A stretch of 64,000 nucleotides of DNA, taken from contig CAJMNM010000008.1 of the NCBI GenBank assembly GCA_905214795.1, positions 29,254 through 93,253 of the forward strand, written 5' to 3'. Below the pieces are notes generated by a model. That model was given only the letters and a program-made list of their open reading frames with translations, made no database searches and was not told the DNA's origin. A program made the translations under genes and the position numbers. Positions 26,046-34,960 of this stretch are shown here, one piece after another (positions within the stretch are counted from its first letter, which is position 1; each line of letters starts with the position of its first letter). Source of the stretch: an uncultured bacterium. GTDB lineage: Bacteria; Bacteroidota; Bacteroidia; Bacteroidales; Bacteroidaceae.

Positions 26046-28262
26046 TTATTCGTTGTTGTCATAAGTCAGCATGTCACGTACTAAAGCGATATCTAGTTGG
26101 CTGATGCCATGGTTGACTAATTCGAAACAATCATCATCAAACGCTTTTAGTTTATTTTCGTTATTGTTTTTCGGTTGGTATTTATTAATATAAGTCCGGT
26201 AGTATTCTACGGCTTGTTTCAGTTTACCCATACACAAGGCTGTATGCCCTGCGTTCAGATAGTCATCCCATTTTACTTTGTCTTGTGAGATGATTTTCAG
26301 ATAATATTTTTCAGCCTGTTCATATTTTTTCATCATGAAGTTACACCATGCGATAGCTCGCCATGATTGCAAGATTTTCTTGCCTTTATATTCCAACTGA
26401 TAGAATTTGTTGGCTGCTTCTTCATAACGTTTTAATTGCATCAGACAAAGTCCTGTTTCTGAAATCAGTCTGGCATCTTCCGGATTCATGGTCTCAAGGT
26501 TTTCCAAACATTTAAGCTCTTGTTCATGTTTGCCAAGAGAAGCATAGCACAGATGCATCTGTTGTAATATCCAGCTGTTATCCGGATTGAGCAGGTCTGC
26601 TTGTTGATAGAAATAGATGGCTTGATTCGGCTTGTCGGTGTGCTGATAACAGAATGCAATTTTTTGTAGCATTTCAGCAGTTGCGGTTGTTGATTTTATC
26701 GCTTTGTCCAAATAGTCAATAGCGTCCTGATAATATTCTCTTTTAATAAGGAAGCTGGCCATATCGGCTAGATATGCCGGTTGGTTAAGCAGTTTGTCTA
26801 GTATAGGGTAATTAGTGAAAAGCAGGTCCATCTTGAAAGGGTCGTCAAATTGCGCTCTTTGTGGATGGAGCTTGAAGAAGCGGTACAGGTTTTGAAGATA
26901 GTTCCGGTAAATATGAGGGGCGCTGAGGTTTGCGGCTGCTGCTTCCTTCATGCTTTCTTCTGCCTGACCTTCAATCTGGTTGTTGAATTGAGAAATCATA
27001 AAGTCTCTTTCTGAGGAACCAAATTGATTCAGTAACAGACAAAGAGAATATTTGTCGGACTCACAGAAGTTTCCGGCGTTTATTACGAAAAGAAGAGGAG
27101 ATGAATTATTATGTTCAAACAAAGTTTTTACTTCTTTGCGTTTGAAATCAAAAGGTGCAAACCAGTTTGCAGTCTGGTGGAAGAATGAATATCCTTTTGT
27201 AGCAGAGAATGTACCGAGATTGATGTCAATACCTTCTTTGCCCATTTCAATGATTTCATTCATTTTGTCTGAGATGAATCCCGAATTCTTTTCCCATTCA
27301 CTATTGGGTTCTCCACGTAATGTTTTGTTCAATTCATCCTCAAGCTCGTCCAGTCCCATTTTGTGGCGTTGATAGAACTTGTTTTTTAATAAATCGGGAA
27401 ATATTTCATCTTTCAGTTTCTTTTCTGCTTTTGAGGTCTCAAGGCTTAAGAACAGTTGGCGTTGTAGAATGTCCAGTTCGGCCATGATACGAGGGTTCTG
27501 TCCTAGCAGACTTATACCTTGTTGCAAGTCATTATAGCAGCTTAATCGTTTTTCATATTTGAAATAGGAGAGGACAACGGCGGTTAAGGCTCTTGCACGT
27601 GTCTGAGTTTCATCAGAGGAACAGAAAAATAGTACTGTTTTGAATAATTGCGGATCAAAACATACGGTCAGATTTAAATATATTGCACTGATTAATAAAG
27701 CCTGTCGTTCTGCGGTCTGACGTATGATGAAGTTTTTTAATTCATCTGCATCTTGACTGTTCATTAGCCGTTCGGTCCAGATAAAATCAAATAATGTGTT
27801 ATACAGTTCTGTTAATGAATCGTAACAGTCTTCGTTTGTATTGTTGTTGGTTTGTATAGTCTGTGTTTGGTCGTCATCAAGTTTATCTTGCAGAAGCTCT
27901 ATTTTTTGTGTGAGTGTATCAAGTGAGTCCGAACTGTTTCCATGAGTTTTTTGAAAACAGTCAGCATACAGACTGCCTGCTTTTTTTACTCTGAAAATCT
28001 TGGCTGAGCCATCAAGCAGTGCAAAGGTCCGTCTGATTAATGAAAGATAGATTTTTTCTCTATCCGGATCGCTGGCACCTTCAAGCATGAAGTGCAACAT
28101 CATGCTGTAATCTTGACGAATGGAATCCAGTTCGGCAGACATAGCCATGTTGTCTGTTTCAAAAAGTATACCTTGTATGCTATGTAAGGCTTCTTTCAAA
28201 TGTCTGTTGAGAAGCGCGTTCTCGGTGTCTTTATATAATAATTCAAAACTTGATGAGTCCAT
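26046..28262 (-). CDS. Large TPR-repeat protein of unknown function
   Basis: 738-aa cytoplasmic-looking protein without signal peptide. The N-terminal half is helical without recognised motifs. The C-terminal third (about residues 500-690) contains several TPR units, for example AEMLQKIAFCYQHTDKPNQAIYFYQQADLLNP and the YLNAGHTALCMGKLKQAVEYY unit (given in part). TPR arrays mediate protein-protein contacts; no catalytic motif is visible and the partner is unknown. It lies 14 bases after the orphan solute-binding lipoprotein gene on the same strand, so co-transcription is possible. Confidence 0.85.
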   Translation of the reverse strand: MDSSSFELLYKDTENALLNRHLKEALHSIQGILFETDNMAMSAELDSIRQDYSMMLHFMLEGASDPDREKIYLSLIRRTFALLDGSAKIFRVKKAGSLYADCFQKTHGNSSDSLDTLTQKIELLQDKLDDDQTQTIQTNNNTNEDCYDSLTELYNTLFDFIWTERLMNSQDADELKNFIIRQTAERQALLISAIYLNLTVCFDPQLFKTVLFFCSSDETQTRARALTAVVLSYFKYEKRLSCYNDLQQGISLLGQNPRIMAELDILQRQLFLSLETSKAEKKLKDEIFPDLLKNKFYQRHKMGLDELEDELNKTLRGEPNSEWEKNSGFISDKMNEIIEMGKEGIDINLGTFSATKGYSFFHQTANWFAPFDFKRKEVKTLFEHNNSSPLLFVINAGNFCESDKYSLCLLLNQFGSSERDFMISQFNNQIEGQAEESMKEAAAANLSAPHIYRNYLQNLYRFFKLHPQRAQFDDPFKMDLLFTNYPILDKLLNQPAYLADMASFLIKREYYQDAIDYLDKAIKSTTATAEMLQKIAFCYQHTDKPNQAIYFYQQADLLNPDNSWILQQMHLCYASLGKHEQELKCLENLETMNPEDARLISETGLCLMQLKRYEEAANKFYQLEYKGKKILQSWRAIAWCNFMMKKYEQAEKYYLKIISQDKVKWDDYLNAGHTALCMGKLKQAVEYYRTYINKYQPKNNNENKLKAFDDDCFELVNHGISQLDIALVRDMLTYDNNE

Positions 28263-28276
28263 TTGTATATTCTGTC

Positions 28277-29245
28277 TTATCTGATGAGAGAGGGGTTTAT
28301 AAGCGTATCGCCGCGATATGAGTTGTTGATGAGTTTACGTCCGCGGAGAAAGCGGAGCGCGGTCTCTAATTGTTTCTGATTAAAATCGGATGGAATCCGG
28401 AACTTAGGCAGTTTGATGGAATCGGCAGTCTTTTTGTCAACAGGGTAATTTGTCAGAATATGGACAATACTGTCGCGTTCTCCTCCTTTGTTGATGGTTT
28501 CAACTGCCATACTGTATCCTTTGAACAGTTTTTTGATTTGTTCCAGTTTACGTTTATCTTTTGCAGCCTTATATGAGGCTACAAACGTGAAAAGCTGTAT
28601 GTCTTGTTTTTTACTGTTATACAGAGCCGGATGTCCGGCCAGTTGTGCCTGTGTGGCATATGGTTCAGTGAGGAATGCAGCATCAATAGTACCATTACAA
28701 AGCATGTCACATCTGAGAGCAATGTTGTTGATTTGCGGATGATAGATGGCTGCGGCATCCAATTTGTTTTGTTGGATGATGGTATCTAAAAGAAGATCGG
28801 TTACTGAATGGCGTGCGATTGCAGTCATTCGCTCTTCCAAGTGATTTAATCTGCGCATACGTTTACCTTTATTGCTGACCAGTATAATATTACTTTCAAC
28901 AGGTGATATGGCGTATAGTCCTGTACCCCGGCTTTGCAATAGCGCTGCACGTATAAGGTCTGTGTAAGCCACATCGGCATGACCGTTTACAATAGCCGTA
29001 TCGACATCCATTTGCGCGTCATATTTCAGTAATCGTACGTCTAGATTCAGCTGATGGAATATGCCGCATCTCTGAGCATAGAAAAGGGGCAAACAGTCCA
29101 TAGTGGGCATGACTGCCACTTTTAGTGCTAAAGAGTCGCGTTCAGCCTGTTCTTTGGCCAGTTTTTGCGGATCTGCTTTTTTGTCTGAGCAGGCACCGAA
29201 AAGTAGTGCTATAAGAATAAATAAAAGTAATTGTTTCATGCGCAT
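28277..29245 (-). CDS. Orphan SsuA/NMT1-like substrate-binding lipoprotein
   Basis: Periplasmic solute-binding protein of the SsuA/ThiY/NMT1-like type, lipid-anchored at a Cys in LLFGACSDKK (about residue 21). The mature part has LALKVAVMPTMDCLPLFYA at its start (the usual first strand and ligand loop), VNGHADVAYTDLIRA and TIDAAFLTEPYATQA. No ABC permease or ATPase is adjacent, which is unusual for this family. The start is MRMKQLL at 29245 or MKQLL at 29239; a longer frame to 29278 lacks a signal-like N-terminus. The ligand is unknown. Confidence 0.85.
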   Translation of the reverse strand: MRMKQLLLFILIALLFGACSDKKADPQKLAKEQAERDSLALKVAVMPTMDCLPLFYAQRCGIFHQLNLDVRLLKYDAQMDVDTAIVNGHADVAYTDLIRAALLQSRGTGLYAISPVESNIILVSNKGKRMRRLNHLEERMTAIARHSVTDLLLDTIIQQNKLDAAAIYHPQINNIALRCDMLCNGTIDAAFLTEPYATQAQLAGHPALYNSKKQDIQLFTFVASYKAAKDKRKLEQIKKLFKGYSMAVETINKGGERDSIVHILTNYPVDKKTADSIKLPKFRIPSDFNQKQLETALRFLRGRKLINNSYRGDTLINPSLIR

Positions 29246-29256
29246 GTTTAAATAAG

Positions 29257-29288
29257 TAAGGGCAACCCGTTGTAACAAGTCGCCCTTA
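29257..29288 (-). terminator. Possible weak terminator/attenuator after pgk
   Basis: A 7-bp inverted repeat (TAAGGGC..GCCCTTA) lies between the pgk stop and the next gene on the same strand. The loop is long and the T run is poor, so confidence is low. Confidence 0.3.
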
Positions 29289-29322
29289 TGAATATGATTA
29301 TCAGATTAATCCCACGATAGGA

Positions 29323-30570
29323 TTAGCCTTTGATAGCTGCGATACCCGGCAGAATCTTACCTTCGATGGCTTCGAGCAAAGCACCACCACCGGTAGAGAT
29401 GTAAGATACCTGATCTGCCATACCGAACTTGTTGATACAAGCTACAGAGTCACCACCGCCGATCAAAGAGAACGCACCGTTCTTGGTAGCCTCAGCGATA
29501 GCTTCAGCGATAGCGCGTGAACCAGCAGTGAAGTTGTCAAATTCAAATACGCCGGCAGGACCGTTCCAAAGAATAGTCTTGGCACCCTTGATAGCTTCAG
29601 CAAATGCTTTCTGAGTTTCAGGACCTGCGTCAAGACCTTCCCAGCCTTCAGGAATATTGTTAGACATGCAAACCTGAGTGTTAGCATCGTTAGAGAAAGC
29701 GTCTGCTGCTACACAGTCTGTACCCAAAACGAGGTTAACACCTTTAGCTTTAGCTTTAGCGATGATGTCAAGAGCCAAATCCAATTTGTCATCTTCACAG
29801 ATTGAGTTACCAATCTTACCGCCCTGAGCTTTAGCGAAAGTATAAGTCATACCACCGCAGAGAATCAAGTTGTCAACTTTGTCCATCAGGTTTTCGATGA
29901 TTCCGATCTTAGTAGAAACCTTAGAACCACCCATGATAGCAGTAAACGGACGCTTGATGTTGCTCAATACGTTGTCAACAGCCTGTACTTCCTTCTCCAT
30001 CAGGTAACCCAACATCTTGTTGTCGGCATCAAAGTAGTCAGCGATAACAGCTGTAGAAGCGTGTTTACGGTGAGCTGTACCGAATGCGTCGTTTACATAG
30101 CAGTCAGCGTAAGAAGCCAAAGTCTTGGCAAATTCCTTCTGAGAAGCTTTCATTGCCTTCTTAGCCTCTTCGTATGCAGGATCTTCTTTGTCAATACCTA
30201 CAGGTTTGCCTTCTTCTTCAGGATAGAAACGAAGGTTCTCAAGCAAAAGAACTTCGCCTGGTTTCAGGTTAGCAGCAGCTTCACCTGCCTTAGCGCAATC
30301 GGGAGCGAACTGTACGGCAACGCCCAATTTCTCAGAAACAGCGTCTACAATCTGGCTCAAAGAATATTTTGCATTAACCTTACCTTTGGGTTTACCCATG
30401 TGTGACATGATGATAAGTGCGCCGCCGTCAGCCAAAACTTTCTTCAAAGTTGGCAAAGCACCGCGAATACGAGTATCATCTGTAATCTTGCCATTCTCAT
30501 CCAATGGAACGTTAAAGTCCACGCGAACGATTGCCTTTTTACCGGCAAACTTGTAATTGTCAATAGTCAT
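29323..30570 (-). CDS. pgk: Phosphoglycerate kinase
   Basis: Glycolytic enzyme transferring the acyl-phosphate of 1,3-bisphosphoglycerate to ADP. The sequence shows VRVDFNVPLDENG and TRIRGALPTLKK in the N-domain, SHMGKPKG, LLENLRFYPEE, the hinge and C-domain motif MGGSKVSTKIGIIENLM, WNGPAGVFE and the GGGDSVACINKFG loop near the end. Length (415 aa) is typical. Strong codon regularity fits a highly expressed gene. It has its own -7 box on the minus strand at 30638-30645. Confidence 0.98.
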   Translation of the reverse strand: MTIDNYKFAGKKAIVRVDFNVPLDENGKITDDTRIRGALPTLKKVLADGGALIIMSHMGKPKGKVNAKYSLSQIVDAVSEKLGVAVQFAPDCAKAGEAAANLKPGEVLLLENLRFYPEEEGKPVGIDKEDPAYEEAKKAMKASQKEFAKTLASYADCYVNDAFGTAHRKHASTAVIADYFDADNKMLGYLMEKEVQAVDNVLSNIKRPFTAIMGGSKVSTKIGIIENLMDKVDNLILCGGMTYTFAKAQGGKIGNSICEDDKLDLALDIIAKAKAKGVNLVLGTDCVAADAFSNDANTQVCMSNNIPEGWEGLDAGPETQKAFAEAIKGAKTILWNGPAGVFEFDNFTAGSRAIAEAIAEATKNGAFSLIGGGDSVACINKFGMADQVSYISTGGGALLEAIEGKILPGIAAIKG

Positions 30571-30637
30571 AATCTTTAATATTTTATTTAAAGGTTTAAA
30601 AATTTTCCTTTGTCAGAAAGGTTGTTTTAGAACTACG

Positions 30638-30645
30638 CAAAATTA
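30638..30645 (-). promoter_or_regulatory. -7 element of pgk
   Basis: TAATTTTG on the minus strand matches TAnnTTTG, about 68 bases before the pgk start codon. Confidence 0.5.
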
Positions 30646-30681
30646 GTCTTTTTCTATTAATTCTGCAAGCTTGCGAAGAGT

Positions 30682-31425
30682 TTATTTTATTTTTCCGGTC
30701 CGGATGTTTTTTTTGTTGGCGCTCACGTTCTTTTTTGTTTTTGATGAAGCTGATTTTCTGACAGGAGCCTCTTTGACGTGCAGGCCGTTAAGATGAAGAT
30801 AATATTTGCAAACTGGTTGCAGACCACAGGCTTCGCATTTGGGTTGGCGGGCTATACAAGTGTACCGTCCATGTAGAATGAGCCAATGGTGGGCTTTAGG
30901 AATAAGCTCGGACGGGAAATGACTTGTCAGTTCTTTCTCGACGCTGTAAGGTGTTGTGCAACTGTCCGCTACAAGTCCTATGCGATGACTGACGCGGAAT
31001 ACGTGGGTATCGACTGCCATCGCCGCCTTTTCAAAAATGACAGCCTGAATCACATTGGCAGTTTTACGTCCTACACCGGGTAGGCTGACAAGCTCATCCA
31101 AGTCGGACGGCACTTCACCATGAAATTTCTCGGTCAGCATGCGTGCCATGCCGGCAAGATGTTTAGCCTTGTTGTTAGGGTAACTTATGCTTTTGATGTA
31201 TTCAAATAAAGCCTCAGGTGTTGCTTCTGCCATGCTTGCGGCGTCAGGAAAGGCCTCGAACAGAGCTGGGGTTACCATGTTGACCCGCTTGTCTGTACAT
31301 TGTGCCGAGAGAATGACAGCGACTAACAGCTGGAACGGATTTTCATAATGCAATTCCGTTTCGGCAACGGGCATTGTTTCTTCAAAATATTGTATGACTT
31401 TATTGTAAAGTTCTTGTTTTCTCAT
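30682..31425 (-). CDS. nth: Endonuclease III
   Basis: DNA glycosylase/AP lyase of base-excision repair that removes oxidised pyrimidines. Numbered from MRKQELYN: the helix-hairpin-helix SLPGVGRKTANVI holds the catalytic K121, VDTHVFRV holds the catalytic D139, and C190, C197, C200 and C206 form the 4Fe-4S cluster (C-x6-C-x2-C-x5-C). A 30-residue Lys/Ser-rich tail follows the cluster, longer than in E. coli. The start at 31425 fits the family; the extra 22 residues to 31491 do not. Monocistronic. Confidence 0.96.
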   Translation of the reverse strand: MRKQELYNKVIQYFEETMPVAETELHYENPFQLLVAVILSAQCTDKRVNMVTPALFEAFPDAASMAEATPEALFEYIKSISYPNNKAKHLAGMARMLTEKFHGEVPSDLDELVSLPGVGRKTANVIQAVIFEKAAMAVDTHVFRVSHRIGLVADSCTTPYSVEKELTSHFPSELIPKAHHWLILHGRYTCIARQPKCEACGLQPVCKYYLHLNGLHVKEAPVRKSASSKTKKNVSANKKNIRTGKIK

Positions 31426-31782
31426 TTGTGTTTGTCTTTTGAGTTTGATGACAGAAAATGAATTTTTATTATTTGAGTACAATATTCGCAATTTTTATTG
31501 AGTATCCCAAATGAATGGTTATATTTAATTTCGGAGAGATTGATTATCCGAATTTTTTTGTTGATAATGATTGTCTATGAAAAGGGTGCGTTTTTAGCAT
31601 TGTTTTTTATGAAGTTGTCACTATATCTCAATGTATAGATTCTGAATTCTATTTTCCTTATAATGATAATGATTATCTGATAATCATATAAATATGTTTT
31701 ATAATATACTGAGGAAGATAGATTTTAAATTAAATATTTTTTATGTTTGTAAGTGTGACTTTAAATGTTTTACTAAAAATCT
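31426..31782. other. AT-rich gap between nth and the GLUG-protein gene
   Basis: No gene is seen. It contains a near-palindrome (ATGATTATC with GATAATCAT, around 31669-31687) and, near its right end, a TAnnTTTG box for the following gene. The base composition becomes AT-rich here, marking the left edge of an accessory stretch that runs to about 38.1 kb. Confidence 0.6.
31742..31749 (+). promoter_or_regulatory. -7 element of the GLUG-protein gene
   Basis: TATGTTTG matches TAnnTTTG, 33 bases before the first ATG of the coding region. Confidence 0.4.
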
Positions 31783-33687
31783 ATGCTTATGAAAAAGGAA
31801 TGTACGTTTTTGGCTTGTTTGTTTTCTGTTTTAGGCGCTTATGCTTGGGACGGAGAGGGCACACAAACTGCGCCTTATCAACTGTCTTCGGCACAGGATA
31901 TTGTGGAACTTGGTGAATATTATGATACAGGTGACCATGAGCCTGTCTGGTTTGTAATGACACAGGATATTGATATGAAAGGAATCATTATGTCACCTGT
32001 TAGTGGAGTGTTTAACGGATTTATTGACGGGCAGAATCATGAAATTACAAATCTTGTGATTATAACAGAGAATGGAGGGGCAGCCCTTTTTTCAGAAATC
32101 CGAGATGGCTCGATCCGTAATCTGACAATCGCTTCAGGTTACATAGAGAGTAACAGTTCGGCGGCAGCATTGGCGCTCACAATGAACAATTCACAGATGA
32201 CGAATTGTATTAATAACGCAACAGTGATATCTAACGGGCGTTACGCTAACAATGTGGGCGGACTGGTGGCCACCGGAGTGTCGTCGGTCATCAGAAACTG
32301 TGTAAATCGCGGGCTTGTAATGGCAACAGGAGAGAATAGCAGTAATGTGGGCGGTATTGTCGGCAGTACAAATGGTACGGAGACCATAGATTTGTGTGCT
32401 AATTACGGAACGGTTAGCGGAATGGAAACCATAGGCGGTATTGTCGGAGCTTTAGGAAGCAATGATGAACTGTATAATTCTTATAACATGGGTTTTGTTA
32501 GCGGAGCAACGACAGTCGGTGGTGTGGTAGGTACCCAAAGCACGCCGCTTATTGCCGAGAATGACGGCAGCTATGTTTATATGTGTTGGAATGGTGGGCA
32601 GGTGTCCGGTGATAAGCTTGTGGGGGGAATAGGTGGTCAGACAAAGTCTATACGTTATTGCAAGAATGTCGGTATTGTGGGTGATATGGCTCTTGATTCA
32701 GGCGAGAGCGTTGGTGGTATCAATGGCAACGGTGATGTGGTTTATTCATGTAATACTGGAGATGTATATGGAACTGCCGGAGTTGGTGGCATTTCCGGAA
32801 ATGTGGCTTCTGTTGAGTCTTGTTTCAACAGAGGTAATGTTTACGGCTTGTCCCAGATCGGTGGTATTGGCGGACGTTTGAACGGTACAGCTTGTGACAT
32901 TTCTAACTGTTACAACTCATCTGAGGTTCATTGTGAAGATAAAGCATCCTCAGGAGCCGTGACCGGTTATATTTATTTTGGTGGTTTCATTAACTCTAAT
33001 TATGTGAAAGCTACTTATTGGAATACAGATTTGGAGAAAGTTGGTTATCCGGATGAGTCGGATGACGTACAGATAACAGGGCTGAGCGGAGCTGAACTTT
33101 CCGCGCTTTCGCTGCCGGGTTTTGTAGCCGATACGGACGGTGAGAACAACGGCTTTCCTTTGATTGCAGGAATGGAATTTGGAGAAGAACCTCAGGTTGC
33201 AGTTATGAGTCGTCTTACGGTGAACGGTTCGGAGAATGGACAGATTTATCCGGTCGGTGAAATTAAGTCGGCTGTAGGTAGTTCCTTGTCATTCAGACTG
33301 CAACCTGACGCGGAATACTGTGTATCCGATATTCTTGTGGACGGTGAGTCCGTAATGAGCCAGATTGAGTTTACTGAGACTATTGATGAATCCCATGACT
33401 TTGTATATACTTTTGAACCGACAGCAGAGAACCATGTGGTAGATGTTCGTTTTTCTGTCTTTACAGGAATTTCTTCTTCCGAAGATACTCCTCTGAAAGT
33501 TTGGTTTGATGATGGAGCCGTTTGCATAGACGGTGAATCCGGTATTCCGTATGCGGTGTATACGATAGAGGGACTTATGTTGGAAGAAGGCAAGACCGAA
33601 AATGGAACCATGCGTATTGCCATACCGGAAGGGTTGCACATCGTGTTGGTGAAAGCCGGGGCGCATACATTTAAATTTGTAGAATGA
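31783..33687 (+). CDS. Secreted GLUG-repeat surface protein with C-terminal sorting-like domain
   Basis: 634-aa exported protein. A signal peptide (starting MLMKKECTF or, from the second Met at 31789, MKKECTF; cut near AYA) leads to a region of GLUG-type repeats (about 70-410) with the recurring NVGGLVATG, NVGGIVGST and TIGGIVGALG patterns, which form a beta-helix-like surface in known adhesin-like proteins. A beta-rich middle (about 470-560) is followed by a C-terminal strand region ending EGLHIVLVKAGAHTFKFVE, like sorting-related C-terminal domains of Bacteroidetes. Likely cell-surface; the ligand is unknown. It is the first gene of the AT-rich accessory stretch. Confidence 0.85.
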   Translation: MLMKKECTFLACLFSVLGAYAWDGEGTQTAPYQLSSAQDIVELGEYYDTGDHEPVWFVMTQDIDMKGIIMSPVSGVFNGFIDGQNHEITNLVIITENGGAALFSEIRDGSIRNLTIASGYIESNSSAAALALTMNNSQMTNCINNATVISNGRYANNVGGLVATGVSSVIRNCVNRGLVMATGENSSNVGGIVGSTNGTETIDLCANYGTVSGMETIGGIVGALGSNDELYNSYNMGFVSGATTVGGVVGTQSTPLIAENDGSYVYMCWNGGQVSGDKLVGGIGGQTKSIRYCKNVGIVGDMALDSGESVGGINGNGDVVYSCNTGDVYGTAGVGGISGNVASVESCFNRGNVYGLSQIGGIGGRLNGTACDISNCYNSSEVHCEDKASSGAVTGYIYFGGFINSNYVKATYWNTDLEKVGYPDESDDVQITGLSGAELSALSLPGFVADTDGENNGFPLIAGMEFGEEPQVAVMSRLTVNGSENGQIYPVGEIKSAVGSSLSFRLQPDAEYCVSDILVDGESVMSQIEFTETIDESHDFVYTFEPTAENHVVDVRFSVFTGISSSEDTPLKVWFDDGAVCIDGESGIPYAVYTIEGLMLEEGKTENGTMRIAIPEGLHIVLVKAGAHTFKFVE

Positions 33688-33779
33688 TAACAAATTAGAC
33701 AGATAGAATATTTTTCAGATCTGATTCTTGTATGTCGGTGTGAGCCGTCATTTAACAATGAAACGTGATTTGGACGATT

Positions 33780-33827
33780 AATAACCTTCAACCGGTATTT
33801 CATAGCAGAATCCGGTTGAAGGTTATT
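33780..33827 (+). terminator. Strong hairpin after the GLUG-protein gene
   Basis: AATAACCTTCAACCGG (33780-33795) and its perfect complement (33812-33827) form a 16-bp stem around a 16-base loop, about 90 bases after the stop codon. There is no clean T run, so it may be a weak terminator or an mRNA-end stabiliser. Confidence 0.5.
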
Positions 33828-33865
33828 GTTCGAACTTCTTTCCGCATGGTTGTTTGAAGTGGTTC

Positions 33866-33982
33866 TTATCTGTTCTGTATAGTATTTATTGGGTCTGTAG
33901 ACGTTTTATGCGCAATGGCGGATTTATGTTTGATTGCCCATCGTTTTGCGATGTTGCGAATGAGTTTATTTAATATTTTCAT
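33866..33982 (-). CDS. Possible 38-aa cationic small protein
   Basis: Unrecognised. The minus strand has ATG at 33982 and a stop at 33866-33868, giving MKILNKLIRNIAKRWAIKHK at its start (38 residues in all), rich in Lys/Arg and able to form an amphipathic helix. A TAnnTTTG-type box (TATATTTG, 34008-34001) lies just upstream, leaving a leader of roughly 15 bases, but no -33 box fits. It could be a real small membrane-active or regulatory peptide, or chance. Support is only the start, stop, charge pattern and the -7 box. Confidence 0.3.
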   Translation of the reverse strand: MKILNKLIRNIAKRWAIKHKSAIAHKTSTDPINTIQNR

Positions 33983-34236
33983 GATATATTCTTTTGGGGA
34001 CAAATATACAATATGTGCAAATAAGGCATGGTAGCTTTTGGGCACTTTGGGTTACGTTCTGTTGCTTTAGGTGATATTTGGTTACTTTCATGTTATTCTT
34101 TCTCTACGACAATCAGAGACTGCCTGTCGTGTTGCAGATTGATGGTGAAAGATGGGAGATGAATAAAATATATGCTCTTGTTTTAGTCATTTATTATCTC
34201 TGAAATACATTCGGTTCTTTTTTAAAATTCTTTTCA

Positions 34237-34729
34237 GGCGCGCGCCCACGCGTTTTCCCTATAAGGGTATTTTCTCACTTTTGGGCCTTACTCCTTCACA
34301 ATGCCATTCAAATCACAGACTGACAGAATGTTAAGTGTGAAGGGGTATCCTTCACATCTCTTTCACCGATCCTTCACATTCACCTCCCGTTTTATAAAAT
34401 GCATACGGTTACGAGTTTTTTTCCGTACGGTTACGGATTTAATCCTGCACTTTACAAATATTTTTCCGCACTGTTACGGTGATACCCGTTACCGTACCGG
34501 AATATTTTTCAGCACGGTTGCGGCTCCAGTTACAGAATTTTTGTCGGGATTTTTTGATAGAACTGAAAAATCGGTCTATTTCTTAGTATTTTGCGACCGG
34601 TTAGAATCCTTAAATGGATAAAAGACGGAATTTAAACGTTATATATATGATGTGAAGGGTTATCCTTCACACGTATTGTGCAGATAATAAATGTATTATG
34701 TCCTGTTGTGAAGGGGTGAAGGACTTTTT
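34237..34729 (-). repeat. Dispersed CCTTCAC repeat element, copy B (inverted)
   Basis: Second copy of the repeat of about 490 bp, in reverse orientation to copies A and C. The GC-rich outer end GGCGCGCGCCCACGCG at 34237 matches the outer end of copy C. It is followed by CCCTATAAGGGTATTTTC and the terminal CCTTACTCCTTCACAATG; the opposite end, read on the minus strand, is GTCCTTCACCCCTTCACAAC. Hairpins GTGAAGG..CCTTCAC lie at 34337-34355 and 34652-34670. It sits between the small ORF and the dead IS256-type transposase. No target duplication could be identified by eye. Confidence 0.88.
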
Positions 34730-34960
34730 CTGTATGAAATGATTTGGTAGTGTATTAACAGGCATTTATATTAATGTGTAATGCCACCTATGAGAATAAG
34801 AGTGCGAAGTTTTAGTGGATAATGGAGTTCTACGTAGTGAATAATAATTCAAATATATGATAGCTAGATTACTGGAGATAAATGGTGATAAAAAGAAACT
34901 CAGATTTTAATTAAATCTAAAAAGCATGATGGTTAATCTTGTGAGACATGTAAGGAATAG
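34730..34960. other. Gap between repeat copy B and the transposase remnant
   Basis: AT-rich with no open gene or clear hairpin. It might hold the decayed 5' part of the IS256-type element, but no left terminal repeat (GACACTGTCC-like) is found. Confidence 0.4.

Noticed and set aside
34301..34621. A reading frame of about 95-115 codons present in all three repeat copies (34301-34621 plus, 14425-14709 minus, 52402-52752 minus)
   Set aside because: Between copies the base changes mostly alter amino acids instead of falling at silent positions, and the frame follows from low stop density in the CCTTCAC/CGTAACC-rich strand. There is no promoter or ribosome site tied to it. It behaves as non-coding sequence.
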